From Tolumonas sp. (lineage in GTDB: Bacteria; Pseudomonadota; Gammaproteobacteria; Enterobacterales; Aeromonadaceae): a stretch of DNA of 57,994 bases. The stretch covers positions 1 to 57,994 of the forward strand of contig JAQUHG010000001.1 in NCBI GenBank assembly GCA_028683735.1. Direction: 5' to 3'. Every line of letters begins with the position of its first letter. The first letter of the stretch is position 1. Below, in pieces: positions 47,088 to 55,741 of this stretch. The notes below the pieces were generated by a model. The model was not told the DNA's origin. It searched no databases and was given only the letters and a program-made list of their open reading frames with translations. A program made the position numbers and the translations under genes.

Positions 47088-47180
47088 TGTTCATTCCTTC
47101 TTAAACGAGATTTGTCTCGTTATTTTGTTGTTGTTGTGTGATTGCATTGGTTTCTTACTGCATCTGTTGTTTATGGTTGC

Positions 47181-48086
47181 TCATTGTTTCACTGCACCTC
47201 CTGACACTGCCGTAACAATGTGTTTTTGGAAAAAGATGTAGACAATGATGATAGGAATGGCGGAGAAAATGGCTTGCGATGAGAGGAAACCCAGTCCTTC
47301 ACTCTGCGCAAAATTAGACTGAGATGACGCAATACCAACGGTCAGCGTAAACATCTCTTTTTGTGTAGCAGAGATCAGCGGCCAGAAATAATCGTTCCAC
47401 GACGTTAAAAAGGTCAGAATACCCAGCGTGGCTTGCGCAGGCAACGTCAACGGCAGCAGCACCTTCCAGAAAATTTTAAAGCGCGAGGCATTGTCTAATA
47501 ACGCCGCTTCATCGATCTCTTTCGGAATGGCTTTGAAAAATTGCGTCATCAGGAACACACCAAATGGCGCGGAAAGCCCCGGTAAGATCAACCCTACGTA
47601 GGTATTGTGCAAACCAAGCAGGCTGAACATCTGGTGACGCGCAATAATGACCGCCTGTTCTGGCACTGCCAGCCCCATCAGCACAATCACGAACAATAGC
47701 TTCTTGCACGGAAACTCCAATCGCGCAAACGCATACCCGGTCAGCGACGATAAAACCAGCACGCCCAGCGTCATGCTGCCAGACACGAGCAAACTGTTTT
47801 TCAACCAGCCAAACACAGCTGAACTTTCTAAAATATTCAGATAATTCTTGATGGTATAAGGCAAGCGAAAAACCGTTTCCGTGCCCATCATCAGTTCTTG
47901 ATTCGATTTAAACGACAGGCCCAGCGTCCATAAAAACGGTGCCAGCATCGCTAACGACAACAACACCGTAAACATCAGCATCACTCTGCTGGATTTAGTG
48001 ACACCCGGGTTATGCGTGGCTAACGCTTTCACCGGATCAGCCGTTTGGGTATAGAGTTTAGAATTCATCGCCTTCACTTGTGACAT
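47181..48086 (-). CDS. Arabino-oligosaccharide ABC importer permease, AraQ-like
   Basis: A 301-residue CUT1 permease with six hydrophobic segments, the first near residues 33-55 after a polar N-terminal extension. The EAA loop is EAALLDNASRFKIFWKVLLP, and the C-terminal segment is PIIIVYIFFQKHIVTAVSGG. It pairs with the permease encoded just before; its ATG shares one base with that gene's stop codon. Confidence 0.91.
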   Translation of the reverse strand: MSQVKAMNSKLYTQTADPVKALATHNPGVTKSSRVMLMFTVLLSLAMLAPFLWTLGLSFKSNQELMMGTETVFRLPYTIKNYLNILESSAVFGWLKNSLLVSGSMTLGVLVLSSLTGYAFARLEFPCKKLLFVIVLMGLAVPEQAVIIARHQMFSLLGLHNTYVGLILPGLSAPFGVFLMTQFFKAIPKEIDEAALLDNASRFKIFWKVLLPLTLPAQATLGILTFLTSWNDYFWPLISATQKEMFTLTVGIASSQSNFAQSEGLGFLSSQAIFSAIPIIIVYIFFQKHIVTAVSGGAVKQ

Positions 48087-48967
48087 TAGGAATTCCCCTT
48101 AGAACGGCTGGCAACAAAGAACTGCGCCATGGCCGCGACCAAAATAATGGCAAACAAGATTTGAGATGCCGCCGCCGCAAGGCCCATATCCCAGCGTCTG
48201 AAACCAACATCGTAAATAAACATAACGATGGAACGTGATGCGTTATTCGGCCCACCGTTTGTCATCAGTAATGCTTGCCCGAACAGTTGGAATTGCATGA
48301 CAATCTCGATGATGGTCACTAAGACAATGGTGCGCATGATGGAAGGCACCGTGATTTTGAAAAACACGGTAAAGCGAGAGGCATTATCCAAAGCAGCTGC
48401 TTCATAAATATCTTTCGGGATCTGTTGCAGTGCCGCGATAAACAACATCATTGGCAAACCCAGACACCACCAGACTGTCGCAATGGCCACTGCAATTAAT
48501 GACCAATCGGGATTGGATAAAAACGCGATCGGTTCTAATCCTAATTTGACAAAGATATTGGCCATCAAACCGTCATTGGGAATAAACACAATGCGCCAGA
48601 TCAGTGTCACTACTGTCACCGACAAGATGGTCGATGAGAAAAAGATGCCGCGTAAACTGGCCGCCAACCAAGTTTGTTTGTTCAGATTGATCGCTAAAAA
48701 CAAACCGAGGATGACCAGCGCAGGTACGGTTAATACGGCAAAATAAAACGTGTTGCTGACCGTCTGCAGGAAAATTTTGTCGTGAAATAGCCGCTGATAA
48801 TTCGCCAAGCCGACGAAACGCCCACCGCCAAACAGATCAACTTTTTCAAAACTCAGGCTGATCCCCCAAATCAAGGGGATCAGGATCATGGCAATAAAGA
48901 CCAGTAAATACGGCAGAATAAAGGCTAAGTTCAGCCATTCGCCCTGATTTCGGAAAGACCTTTTCAT
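48086..48967 (-). CDS. Arabino-oligosaccharide ABC importer permease, AraP-like
   Basis: A 293-residue CUT1 permease. The first helix is near residues 12-34 (LAFILPYLLVFIAMILIPLI), with a short periplasmic stretch and five more helices. The EAA loop is EAAALDNASRFTVFFKITVP, nearly the same as in its partner. Start and ATPase stop overlap by four bases. Confidence 0.91.
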   Translation of the reverse strand: MKRSFRNQGEWLNLAFILPYLLVFIAMILIPLIWGISLSFEKVDLFGGGRFVGLANYQRLFHDKIFLQTVSNTFYFAVLTVPALVILGLFLAINLNKQTWLAASLRGIFFSSTILSVTVVTLIWRIVFIPNDGLMANIFVKLGLEPIAFLSNPDWSLIAVAIATVWWCLGLPMMLFIAALQQIPKDIYEAAALDNASRFTVFFKITVPSIMRTIVLVTIIEIVMQFQLFGQALLMTNGGPNNASRSIVMFIYDVGFRRWDMGLAAAASQILFAIILVAAMAQFFVASRSKGNS

Positions 48968-50064
48968 TGCGCTTCTCCGTGATAAGCCCGACCTGTTGCA
49001 TCAAACAAATGAATGGCCGCTTTATTCATTCGTAAATGCACCTTGGTTTGAGCCGTGATCGGCGACTTACCATCGGTATTGGCAATCAGCATGCGACCAT
49101 CCGCCAGCTTCACATACAGCAGCGTGCGTTCGCCCAGTCGTTCAACAAAGGAAACCGTGCCGCTGACTTCTGATTCCGATTCATGAACCACATCGACATC
49201 TTCTGCGCGCACACCAATTTCAAATGTTCCGGCAGGATCAGGCAGATGCTCATAGTTGATGTGCGTTTTGAGCGGTTTCATGCCGTCAATGTGTACGGTG
49301 GTGGCGCCCTGAGTGCGCTCCAGCGAAGCAACACTGATAAAGTTCATGGCAGGTGTGCCGACAAAACCGGCGACAAATTTCGAGGCCGGACGCTGATAGA
49401 TGTCGATCGGCGTGCCGATTTGTTCAATTTTGGTGTTATTCAGCACCACGATCCGATCGGCCAGCGTCATCGCTTCCACCTGATCGTGGGTTACGAAAAT
49501 CATCGTGGCCTTAACGCGTTGATGCAGTTGCGCCAGTTCAATACGGGTGCGCCCGCGCAACGCTGCATCTAAGTTGGACAGTGGTTCATCAAACAGGAAC
49601 GCTTTTGGCTCTCGCACAATCGCCCGCCCGATCGCGACACGCTGGCGCTGACCACCGGAAAGCTCGGCGGGTTTTCGTTTCAGCAGATGCGTCATTTCCA
49701 ACATTTCCGCGGCTTTTTTAATGCGCGTTGCAATCACAGCCGGTTCAGTTTTAATGTTTTTCAGCCCGAACGCCATGTTGTCTTCCACGGTCATGTGCGG
49801 ATATAACGCATAGTTCTGGAACACCATCGACACATTGCGTTTACCCGGCGGCAAAACATCCAGACGATCCTGATCCATCCAGATCTCGCCATCGCTGATG
49901 CTTTCCAGCCCCGCGATCATGCGCAGTAAAGTCGATTTGCCACAGCCGGACGGGCCTAAGAAGACAATGAACTCACTCGGATCAATCGAAAATGAGATGT
50001 CGTCCAAAATCGTCAAATCGTTGTAACGCTTCGTTAAATTTCTTATCTCGATAGCTGCTGACAT
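48964..50064 (-). CDS. Arabino-oligosaccharide ABC importer ATPase, MsmX/UgpC type
   Basis: A 366-residue CUT1 ATPase. Walker A is GPSGCGKSTLLRM, the Q-loop FQNYALYPHMTV, the signature [15 protein letters not shown], Walker B AFLFDEPLSNLD and the switch FVTHDQVEAM. A TOBE-containing C-terminal regulatory domain starts near residue 238 (FVGTPAMNFISV) and includes GVRAEDVDVV. It is a paralogue of the ATPase of the GH13 cluster. It follows the GH51 gene by four bases. Confidence 0.94.
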   Translation of the reverse strand: MSAAIEIRNLTKRYNDLTILDDISFSIDPSEFIVFLGPSGCGKSTLLRMIAGLESISDGEIWMDQDRLDVLPPGKRNVSMVFQNYALYPHMTVEDNMAFGLKNIKTEPAVIATRIKKAAEMLEMTHLLKRKPAELSGGQRQRVAIGRAIVREPKAFLFDEPLSNLDAALRGRTRIELAQLHQRVKATMIFVTHDQVEAMTLADRIVVLNNTKIEQIGTPIDIYQRPASKFVAGFVGTPAMNFISVASLERTQGATTVHIDGMKPLKTHINYEHLPDPAGTFEIGVRAEDVDVVHESESEVSGTVSFVERLGERTLLYVKLADGRMLIANTDGKSPITAQTKVHLRMNKAAIHLFDATGRAYHGEAQ

Positions 50065-50068
50065 CTGA

Positions 50069-51580
50069 TCATTCCTTTAACTGGATGAAATGGTAAGAAA
50101 GCGGCGCAAGGCACACCGTTAGCTCTTGATCTGTAACAGAAAGAGCATCGCCTTGAACGAGTGTTATCCGCTCTGGAAATTGACTGGAATTACTGCTTTG
50201 CAGATCAGCGCTGTTGAGCGTCTGATGCTGACAAACCTGCAGATGTTGAAATTGGTTAAATGTGCTGCGCAGAGAAATAGCTTCGCTGCCATGCCGGTTC
50301 ACGATAAAGAGATTGATGGTTTTATCTTGCTCATTATGAATCGCAGAGATATCGACATAAGGCACCTCGTTCGCGCATTCCGCGGCATAACAAGGGCTGT
50401 TGATGTCCAGTTTAAGTGCTTTGCCGCGCCCGTAACGCGAAGCCAGCATAAACGGATAGAAAATCGTTTGCCGCCAGGCCGTACCATTTTTCTCGGTCAT
50501 GATCGGCGCAATGACATTGACCAATTGCGCCAGACAGGCAATTTTGACGATGTCGCTTTTGCGAATAAAACTGTTGATTAAACAGGCCACCAGCAATGCA
50601 TCTTCAACATTGTAGATATCTTCCAGAATGGCCGGCGCATACGGCCAGCCCTGCCCGCCGTTGAGGATCTGTTTATCCTGCTCAGTCGAGTGATACCAAA
50701 CGTTCCATTCATCAAAACTGATGTAGATCTGTTTATCGGCGTGTTTCTGCGCTTTCACATAATTGATGGTCGAGGCAACGGTATCGATGTAACGTTCCAT
50801 CTTGAGCGATTGCGCCAGATAGTTACCGGTGTGCCCTTCATGGTTTTTGAAATACATGTGCAGGGAAATGTAATCGACCACATCATAGGTATGTTCCAGC
50901 ACCGTTTTTTCCCAGCTTGGAAATGTCGGCATGTCCGGGCTGGATGAGCCACACACCACCAGCTCCAGACTTTTATCAAACGCCCGCATCGCTTTTGCAG
51001 TTTCAGAAGCAATACGACCATATTCATCTGCTGTTTTCTGGCCAATTTGCCATGGCCCGTCCATCTCATTACCGAGGCACCAAGTTTTCACACCCCACGG
51101 TTGTTCCCGCCCATTTTCCCGACGCAGATCAGACCAATAAGAGCCTTTCGGGTGATTAACATATTCCAGAAAATTACGCGCATCGGTTAAACCGCGAGAG
51201 CCTAAATTCACCGCCAGCATCATTTCGCAGCCAACGGTCTGTGCCCAGTCAGCAAATTCATGAATGCCCACCTGATTAGATTCGCTGGAATGCCATGCCA
51301 AATCGAGTCGTACCGGACGTTGCGCCTGCGGGCCGATGCCATCTTCCCATTGATAGGCAGAAACAAAATTGCCACCGGGATAACGAACAACCGGAACCGC
51401 CAGTTCTTTCACTAAATCGATCACATCACTACGAAATCCGGCTATATTTGCAGACGGATGCTCCGGCTCGTAAATGCCAGAATATATCGCCCGCCCCATG
51501 TGTTCGATAAATGAGCCAAATATTCGTTGGTCTATTTCCGATATCACCGAATTTTTGTTCGCTGTGACGACAACATCCAT
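50069..51580 (-). CDS. Alpha-L-arabinofuranosidase, GH51 family
   Basis: A 503-residue cytoplasmic exo-enzyme removing terminal arabinofuranosyl units. The catalytic acid/base is Glu172 in CLGNEMDGPW and the nucleophile Glu291 in SFDEWNVWY. The opening ISEIDQRIFGSFIEHMGRAIYSGIYE is a GH51 hallmark, and VRYPGGNFVSAYQWEDGIG follows. The C-terminal part is the usual beta-sandwich. There is no signal peptide, so it acts on imported oligosaccharides. It is the first gene of the cluster, with an AT-rich inverted repeat upstream. Confidence 0.95.
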   Translation of the reverse strand: MDVVVTANKNSVISEIDQRIFGSFIEHMGRAIYSGIYEPEHPSANIAGFRSDVIDLVKELAVPVVRYPGGNFVSAYQWEDGIGPQAQRPVRLDLAWHSSESNQVGIHEFADWAQTVGCEMMLAVNLGSRGLTDARNFLEYVNHPKGSYWSDLRRENGREQPWGVKTWCLGNEMDGPWQIGQKTADEYGRIASETAKAMRAFDKSLELVVCGSSSPDMPTFPSWEKTVLEHTYDVVDYISLHMYFKNHEGHTGNYLAQSLKMERYIDTVASTINYVKAQKHADKQIYISFDEWNVWYHSTEQDKQILNGGQGWPYAPAILEDIYNVEDALLVACLINSFIRKSDIVKIACLAQLVNVIAPIMTEKNGTAWRQTIFYPFMLASRYGRGKALKLDINSPCYAAECANEVPYVDISAIHNEQDKTINLFIVNRHGSEAISLRSTFNQFQHLQVCQHQTLNSADLQSSNSSQFPERITLVQGDALSVTDQELTVCLAPLSYHFIQLKE

Positions 51581-51615
51581 TACCTACTCCATAGCTAAAT
51601 TGCAGTCGGATTTGA

Positions 51616-51646
51616 TTACTAATAATGTTAGTTAAATTATTAGTAA
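51616..51646. promoter_or_regulatory. AT-rich inverted repeat upstream of the arabinan operon
   Basis: TTACTAATAAT (51616-51626) and ATTATTAGTAA (51636-51646), a perfect 11-bp inverted repeat with a 9-bp spacer, 36-66 bases before the GH51 start. It is a candidate operator, though it lacks the central CG of most LacI-family sites. Confidence 0.5.
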
Positions 51647-51862
51647 AGTTATTAGGCCGCAAATTTGATGTTGTCGAAACCGGATGTGAATCACAAAGAT
51701 TGATGAATAATTGACCTGAACCCACAGACAAATCGTTTGGGCATGATCAAAAATGCGTGGAATAAAAGCGGTCTGTGCTGAATAAGAGATTCGAGACAGT
51801 GATAAATTTAGTGATGCTGCCAGCGAAGAAAATGCCGCTGGCCTAGATAGCGCGATGCCAGA

Positions 51863-52756
51863 TCAACTTAGTAGCTCTGCGATCCAATTCATAAACACAT
51901 ACACGCGTTTCGGTAAATGGCGTCGATTAGCATAGAGCAGTGATACCGGCATGGGTTTAGCTTTATATTGCGGTAAAAGTTCAACCAGCAAACCATTGTT
52001 AATATGGGGTTTCATGCCGAGCAAGGGCGCTTGAATGATGCCCAGCCCGGCTAAACAGGCAGCTTCATACGCATCAGAGTTATTCACGGTAATACGCCCG
52101 CTCATCGGTACATAGCAGGTTTCATCACTGGCGCTATCGACATACTCAAAGCCAGCTGATTTCGTGCCCAGCGTCGACGCATAATGGATCAATTGATGCT
52201 GCTGTAGATCAGCCAATGTTTGCGGAATGCCGTAAGTAGTTAAGTATTGCGGACTGGCACAATTAATCTGCTCAAACTGACCGATATGACGCGCCACTAA
52301 ACTGGAGTCATGCAGCTTACCGACGCGTAATACACAATCAAATCCTTCTCGCACTAAATCGACCAGTCGATCGGTACAACTGACTTCAATATCGATATGC
52401 GGATACTTTTCTGCAAATTCCGCTAGGCGCGGCATGATAATGCTGCGTGCAATGCCCACTGGCATATCGACCCGAAGGCGCCCAGTTAATTCTGCTGGAT
52501 CACGCTGAAACAGCCCTTGCAATTCATCCATATCGGCCAGAATGTCTTTGCAACGTTCATAGAAAACCAGCCCATCTTGCGTCATCTGCACGCGCCGCGT
52601 GGTGCGGTGTAATAATCGCGTTTGCATGAGGTTTTCCAGACGCTGTACCGCCGTGGAAATGGATGATTTCGGCAAATTTAAACTCTGTGCCGCCAAGGTA
52701 AAACTCGCCAACTCAGCAACACGGACATAAATCTGCATGGCCTCGATCTGATTCAT
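51863..52756 (-). CDS. LysR-family transcription regulator
   Basis: A 297-residue regulator. The N-terminal winged helix-turn-helix contains FTLAAQSLNLPKSSISTAV and RLENLMQTRLLHRTTRRVQM, and the C-terminal effector domain spans about residues 90-295. It diverges from the SDR gene across 144 bases holding a TTC-N9-GAA site, so it likely controls that gene and itself. The effector is unknown. A hairpin at 51819-51842 lies beyond its stop but has no U-tract. Confidence 0.92.
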   Translation of the reverse strand: MNQIEAMQIYVRVAELASFTLAAQSLNLPKSSISTAVQRLENLMQTRLLHRTTRRVQMTQDGLVFYERCKDILADMDELQGLFQRDPAELTGRLRVDMPVGIARSIIMPRLAEFAEKYPHIDIEVSCTDRLVDLVREGFDCVLRVGKLHDSSLVARHIGQFEQINCASPQYLTTYGIPQTLADLQQHQLIHYASTLGTKSAGFEYVDSASDETCYVPMSGRITVNNSDAYEAACLAGLGIIQAPLLGMKPHINNGLLVELLPQYKAKPMPVSLLYANRRHLPKRVYVFMNWIAELLS

Positions 52757-52772
52757 CTTCTACGCTTACTAT

Positions 52773-52791
52773 TGTTCGTAATATATGAACA
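52773..52791. promoter_or_regulatory. Candidate LysR-type operator
   Basis: TGTTC-N9-GAACA, containing the T-N11-A pattern typical of LysR-family sites, in the gap between the divergent LysR and SDR genes. Confidence 0.5.
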
Positions 52792-52900
52792 GTTTAATCA
52801 TAAACATCATATTTATCACTTTAATAGCATCCAATACACTTACTTCATCGATTATCGCCAAGGCGCTTAATCACCTCCCCTGAAAACAAAGGATGAAATC

Positions 52901-53659
52901 ATGAATCAGAAAATTGCACTCATCACCGGCGGCAGCCGTGGACTGGGCCGTAATGCCGCACTGAAACTGGCAGAACGTGGTGTCGATATCATTTTGACGT
53001 ATCGCAGTCAGGAATCAGAAGCGCAGGCAGTAGTCTCTGAGATTGAAAAATCTGGCGCTAAAGCTATCGCACTGAAGCTGGATGTTGCTGACAGCCACTC
53101 ATTTCCCGCTTTTGCCGAGCAAGTAAAAACCCATCTGCAAACCATCTGGCAGCGGGATAGTTTTGATTACCTACTGAATAATGCCGGTGTGGGCGTTCAT
53201 GCCAGCTTCGCCGAAACAACCGAAGCACAGTTCGATCAGCTGATGAATATCCATCTGAAAGGGGTGTTTTTCCTGACACAAGCATTGTTACCACTGCTGG
53301 CTGATGGCGGTTCCATTTTAAACGTCTCTTCAGGTCTGGCGCGCTTCGCCCTACCGGGTTACGCCGCCTATGCGGCCATGAAAGGCGGCATTGAGGTGCT
53401 AACCAAATATCTGGCCAAAGAGTTAGGCGCCCGCAATATCAACGTCAATGTGCTGGCCCCTGGTGCTATTGAAACCGATTTTGGCGGTGGAGCTGTGCGC
53501 GATAATGCGCAACTCAATGCGTTCGTGGCATCACAAACTGCATTAGGCCGGGTTGGATTACCAGATGACATCGGTAACGTCATTGCTGCCCTGCTTTCAG
53601 AGCAAACTCATTGGGTTAATGCACAGCGAATTGAAGCCTCGGGTGGTATGTTTTTGTAG
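52901..53659 (+). CDS. Short-chain dehydrogenase/reductase
   Basis: A 252-residue classical SDR. The cofactor motif is TGGSRGLGRNAALKL, where Arg after Ser suggests NADP(H). LNNAGVG follows near residue 90. The catalytic Ser is in LNVSSGLA, and the Tyr and Lys in YAAYAAMKGG (YxxxK). The C-terminal PGAIETDFGGG and SGGMFL are typical. The substrate is unknown. It diverges from a LysR regulator that probably governs it. No clear terminator follows. Confidence 0.93.
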   Translation: MNQKIALITGGSRGLGRNAALKLAERGVDIILTYRSQESEAQAVVSEIEKSGAKAIALKLDVADSHSFPAFAEQVKTHLQTIWQRDSFDYLLNNAGVGVHASFAETTEAQFDQLMNIHLKGVFFLTQALLPLLADGGSILNVSSGLARFALPGYAAYAAMKGGIEVLTKYLAKELGARNINVNVLAPGAIETDFGGGAVRDNAQLNAFVASQTALGRVGLPDDIGNVIAALLSEQTHWVNAQRIEASGGMFL

Positions 53660-53732
53660 GCGAAAATATTTATGTAGCGATGCACCATTCAGATGCAATA
53701 TAATGAATATCTAATACATCTTTTTCGAATGA

Positions 53733-53822
53733 AAAAGGCAAACTGTTCCGAAAGGTCAGGACGCAAAGCTTCCGGTCTACCATCAGTCAAGAAAACTGAT
53801 CACGATAGCGGAGTTGCCATCA
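53733..53822 (+). ncRNA. Class-I cyclic-di-GMP riboswitch (GEMM-I)
   Basis: The aptamer core is recognisable: GGCAAACT opens P1, CCGAAAGG gives the GNRA-type tetraloop of one arm, and GGACGCAAAGC is the hallmark strand joining the arms. A second arm starts TTCCGGTCTACC and carries a variable hairpin ATCAGT/ACTGAT (53782-53800). GTTGCC (53813-53818) closes P1. It lies upstream of a receptor gene and a c-di-GMP turnover gene and is followed by candidate terminator hairpins. No alignment was run, but the conserved positions fit my knowledge of the family. Confidence 0.9.
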
Positions 53823-53831
53823 ATTCTAAGC

Positions 53832-53878
53832 ATGCAAATTATCTTTGCATCTCTGATGCGCTTTTTTTCAAAAAGCGC
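53832..53878 (+). terminator. Expression platform of the c-di-GMP riboswitch: overlapping alternative hairpins
   Basis: Hairpin A: ATGCAAA (53832-53838) with TTTGCAT (53844-53850). Hairpin B: GCATC (53847-53851) with GATGC (53855-53859), followed by seven T residues (53862-53868), a terminator. They share bases 53847-53850 and so exclude each other. A third pairing, GCGCTTTTT with AAAAAGCGC (53858-53878), uses the T-run itself. Confidence 0.65.
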
Positions 53879-54103
53879 CGATAGCAACATTTTGCGACTA
53901 CCTCCATCGGGCATTAGTTTTCTGAATGGAGCATCATGTTGTTTTCTCAAAAATCCTATTTGACTGTTACAACACTCTTGATCCGTCATAGCTTCGATCT
54001 TTCTACTCACCAGCCTGATTTCGTCATATCAACTTAACGTTGTTCGACAGCGCGTTTATCACTTTTATTTTTGTGCCTGTATCCACTCCAAAAGAAACAT
54101 GAA
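53879..54103 (+). other. Leader between riboswitch and Aer-like gene
   Basis: 225 bases with no protein-like reading frame. It presumably forms the 5' leader of the downstream operon. I see no second aptamer. Confidence 0.5.
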
Positions 54104-55666
54104 ATGACATCAATGAATCACGCTCATCTAACCAAGACTGGGAAAGAAATTAATTTTTCGGAGCACGACCAACTGGTTTCAACCACCGATCTAAAAAGTA
54201 ACATCACTTACGCAAATAGTGCTTTCTTGAATGTCGCTGGTTACCAACTGGATGAGTTAGTAGGTAAACCACACAACATGATCCGACACGAGGATATGCC
54301 GAAAATCGCCTTTCAGGATATGTGGCAGAAACTAAAAGCGGGTAAAGCTTGGCGGGGTTTGGTCAAAAACAAATGCAAAAATGGCGATTACTACTGGGTT
54401 GATGCCTATGTCACACCTATCTATGAAAATGGCACCATTGTTGGTTATCAATCTGTTCGGGTAAAACCAGAACCCAAGCAAAAACAAACAGCAGAAACAA
54501 CCTATGCTCAATTACGCCAGCAAGAGCGTCAAAACAAAAAAATCAATTTTATCTGGCAAGATCGCCGCCCGATTATTGGATTGGTGTTAGCCATTGCCAT
54601 TATTCTGGCTGCGCTTTCATTAGCTAATATCGCCGTCGCAATGGGATATTTACTTTCATTCCTTGCGTTGGCAATTTGCTTTTATCCACATTTGGTCACA
54701 ACCCCTCGTTATCTGAACTCCTTATCAAACAACTACGATAGCCTTACTCGTCAAATTTATTCTGGCACGCATTTACATAGTATTGCTGACTTTCATCTTC
54801 AGCACTGGCAAGCTCGGATCAGAACCATATTAGGCCGCGTGCAAGATTCAACAACAGTGCTACAAGGCATTGCCGAGCAATCATTCCAAACAGTCGCAAA
54901 AACTGAGCAAGACATGGATCAACAAGAAGCCAGTCTTCAACAAATTGCCGCTGCAGTCACCGAATTAACGGAAACTGCGGCAGAAATAGCACGTTCAACC
55001 GTTAGCACAGCTGATTATGTGAATAGCGCATCAGAGCGTTGTAATGATGCCAGCTCACATTTATTAAATACGCGAAACCAGATCCAATTACTCGCAAAAA
55101 AAGCAGAGAATGCCTCGGCTTCTGCAGCTAATCTTGTAGAAGAAACAGCACATATTGGTGGTGTCATGGCAGAAATTCGGGGTATTGCCGAACAAACCAA
55201 TCTATTGGCACTCAATGCCGCCATTGAAGCAGCCCGAGCCGGTGAGTTTGGTCGTGGGTTTGCGGTGGTAGCAGATGAAGTCAGAACTCTGTCGACTCGC
55301 ACCCACAAAGCCACAGAACAAATACAGACCAGCATCAGCCATATTCATCAAATACTGTCATCTTGGAAAGAGATGATGCTGGAAAATGTTGAACAGACGC
55401 GCGCTTGTGTACAACAAACCGATAAAAGCGCCACCCAGATGGAACAAGTGGTTAACGACTTAGATCAAATGACTGATCTGGCCGCACAAATATCTGCCGC
55501 TGCCCATGAACAAGGCACCGCATTAGCCGATGTAACACGAAATATGAATGAATTAACGGTGTTAGGCCAAAACAACCTGACACAAATGAAAGCGATAGAT
55601 ATGAATAGTAATAACATCATGCAACATACTGATAAATTGAATGATATGTGCAGAACGTTCAATTAA
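54104..55666 (+). CDS. Aer-like energy-taxis receptor (PAS-MCP), copy 2, downstream of c-di-GMP riboswitch
   Basis: About 520 residues. The N-terminal PAS domain again matches Aer ([54 protein letters not shown]). Two adjacent hydrophobic segments near 160-210 form the membrane anchor, and the signalling domain has [20 protein letters not shown] and [18 protein letters not shown]. The start is uncertain: ATG 54104 or 54113, both with weak ribosome sites. It is a paralogue of the 38053 gene. The riboswitch upstream means cyclic di-GMP should set its level; the next gene makes or degrades that messenger. Confidence 0.9.
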   Translation: MTSMNHAHLTKTGKEINFSEHDQLVSTTDLKSNITYANSAFLNVAGYQLDELVGKPHNMIRHEDMPKIAFQDMWQKLKAGKAWRGLVKNKCKNGDYYWVDAYVTPIYENGTIVGYQSVRVKPEPKQKQTAETTYAQLRQQERQNKKINFIWQDRRPIIGLVLAIAIILAALSLANIAVAMGYLLSFLALAICFYPHLVTTPRYLNSLSNNYDSLTRQIYSGTHLHSIADFHLQHWQARIRTILGRVQDSTTVLQGIAEQSFQTVAKTEQDMDQQEASLQQIAAAVTELTETAAEIARSTVSTADYVNSASERCNDASSHLLNTRNQIQLLAKKAENASASAANLVEETAHIGGVMAEIRGIAEQTNLLALNAAIEAARAGEFGRGFAVVADEVRTLSTRTHKATEQIQTSISHIHQILSSWKEMMLENVEQTRACVQQTDKSATQMEQVVNDLDQMTDLAAQISAAAHEQGTALADVTRNMNELTVLGQNNLTQMKAIDMNSNNIMQHTDKLNDMCRTFN

Positions 55667-55741
55667 TTTTAATTAAAAGATTCTATAGTTATTTTTAGAG
55701 ATGATGGTCACTGCAACCCAATAGATACGTAGGAATAGAAC

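Noticed and set aside
48964..50064. The two MalK-type ATPases (33036-34163 and 48964-50064) as a possible recent duplication
   Set aside because: They share family motifs but differ throughout; ordinary paralogues of the CUT1 class.
51819..51842. GCCAGCG/CGCTGGC hairpin after the LysR gene
   Set aside because: There is no U-tract on either strand, so I do not call it a terminator.
53693..53884. 63-codon plus-strand open frame after the SDR gene
   Set aside because: It covers the riboswitch aptamer and its hairpins; structured RNA explains the sequence better than coding.
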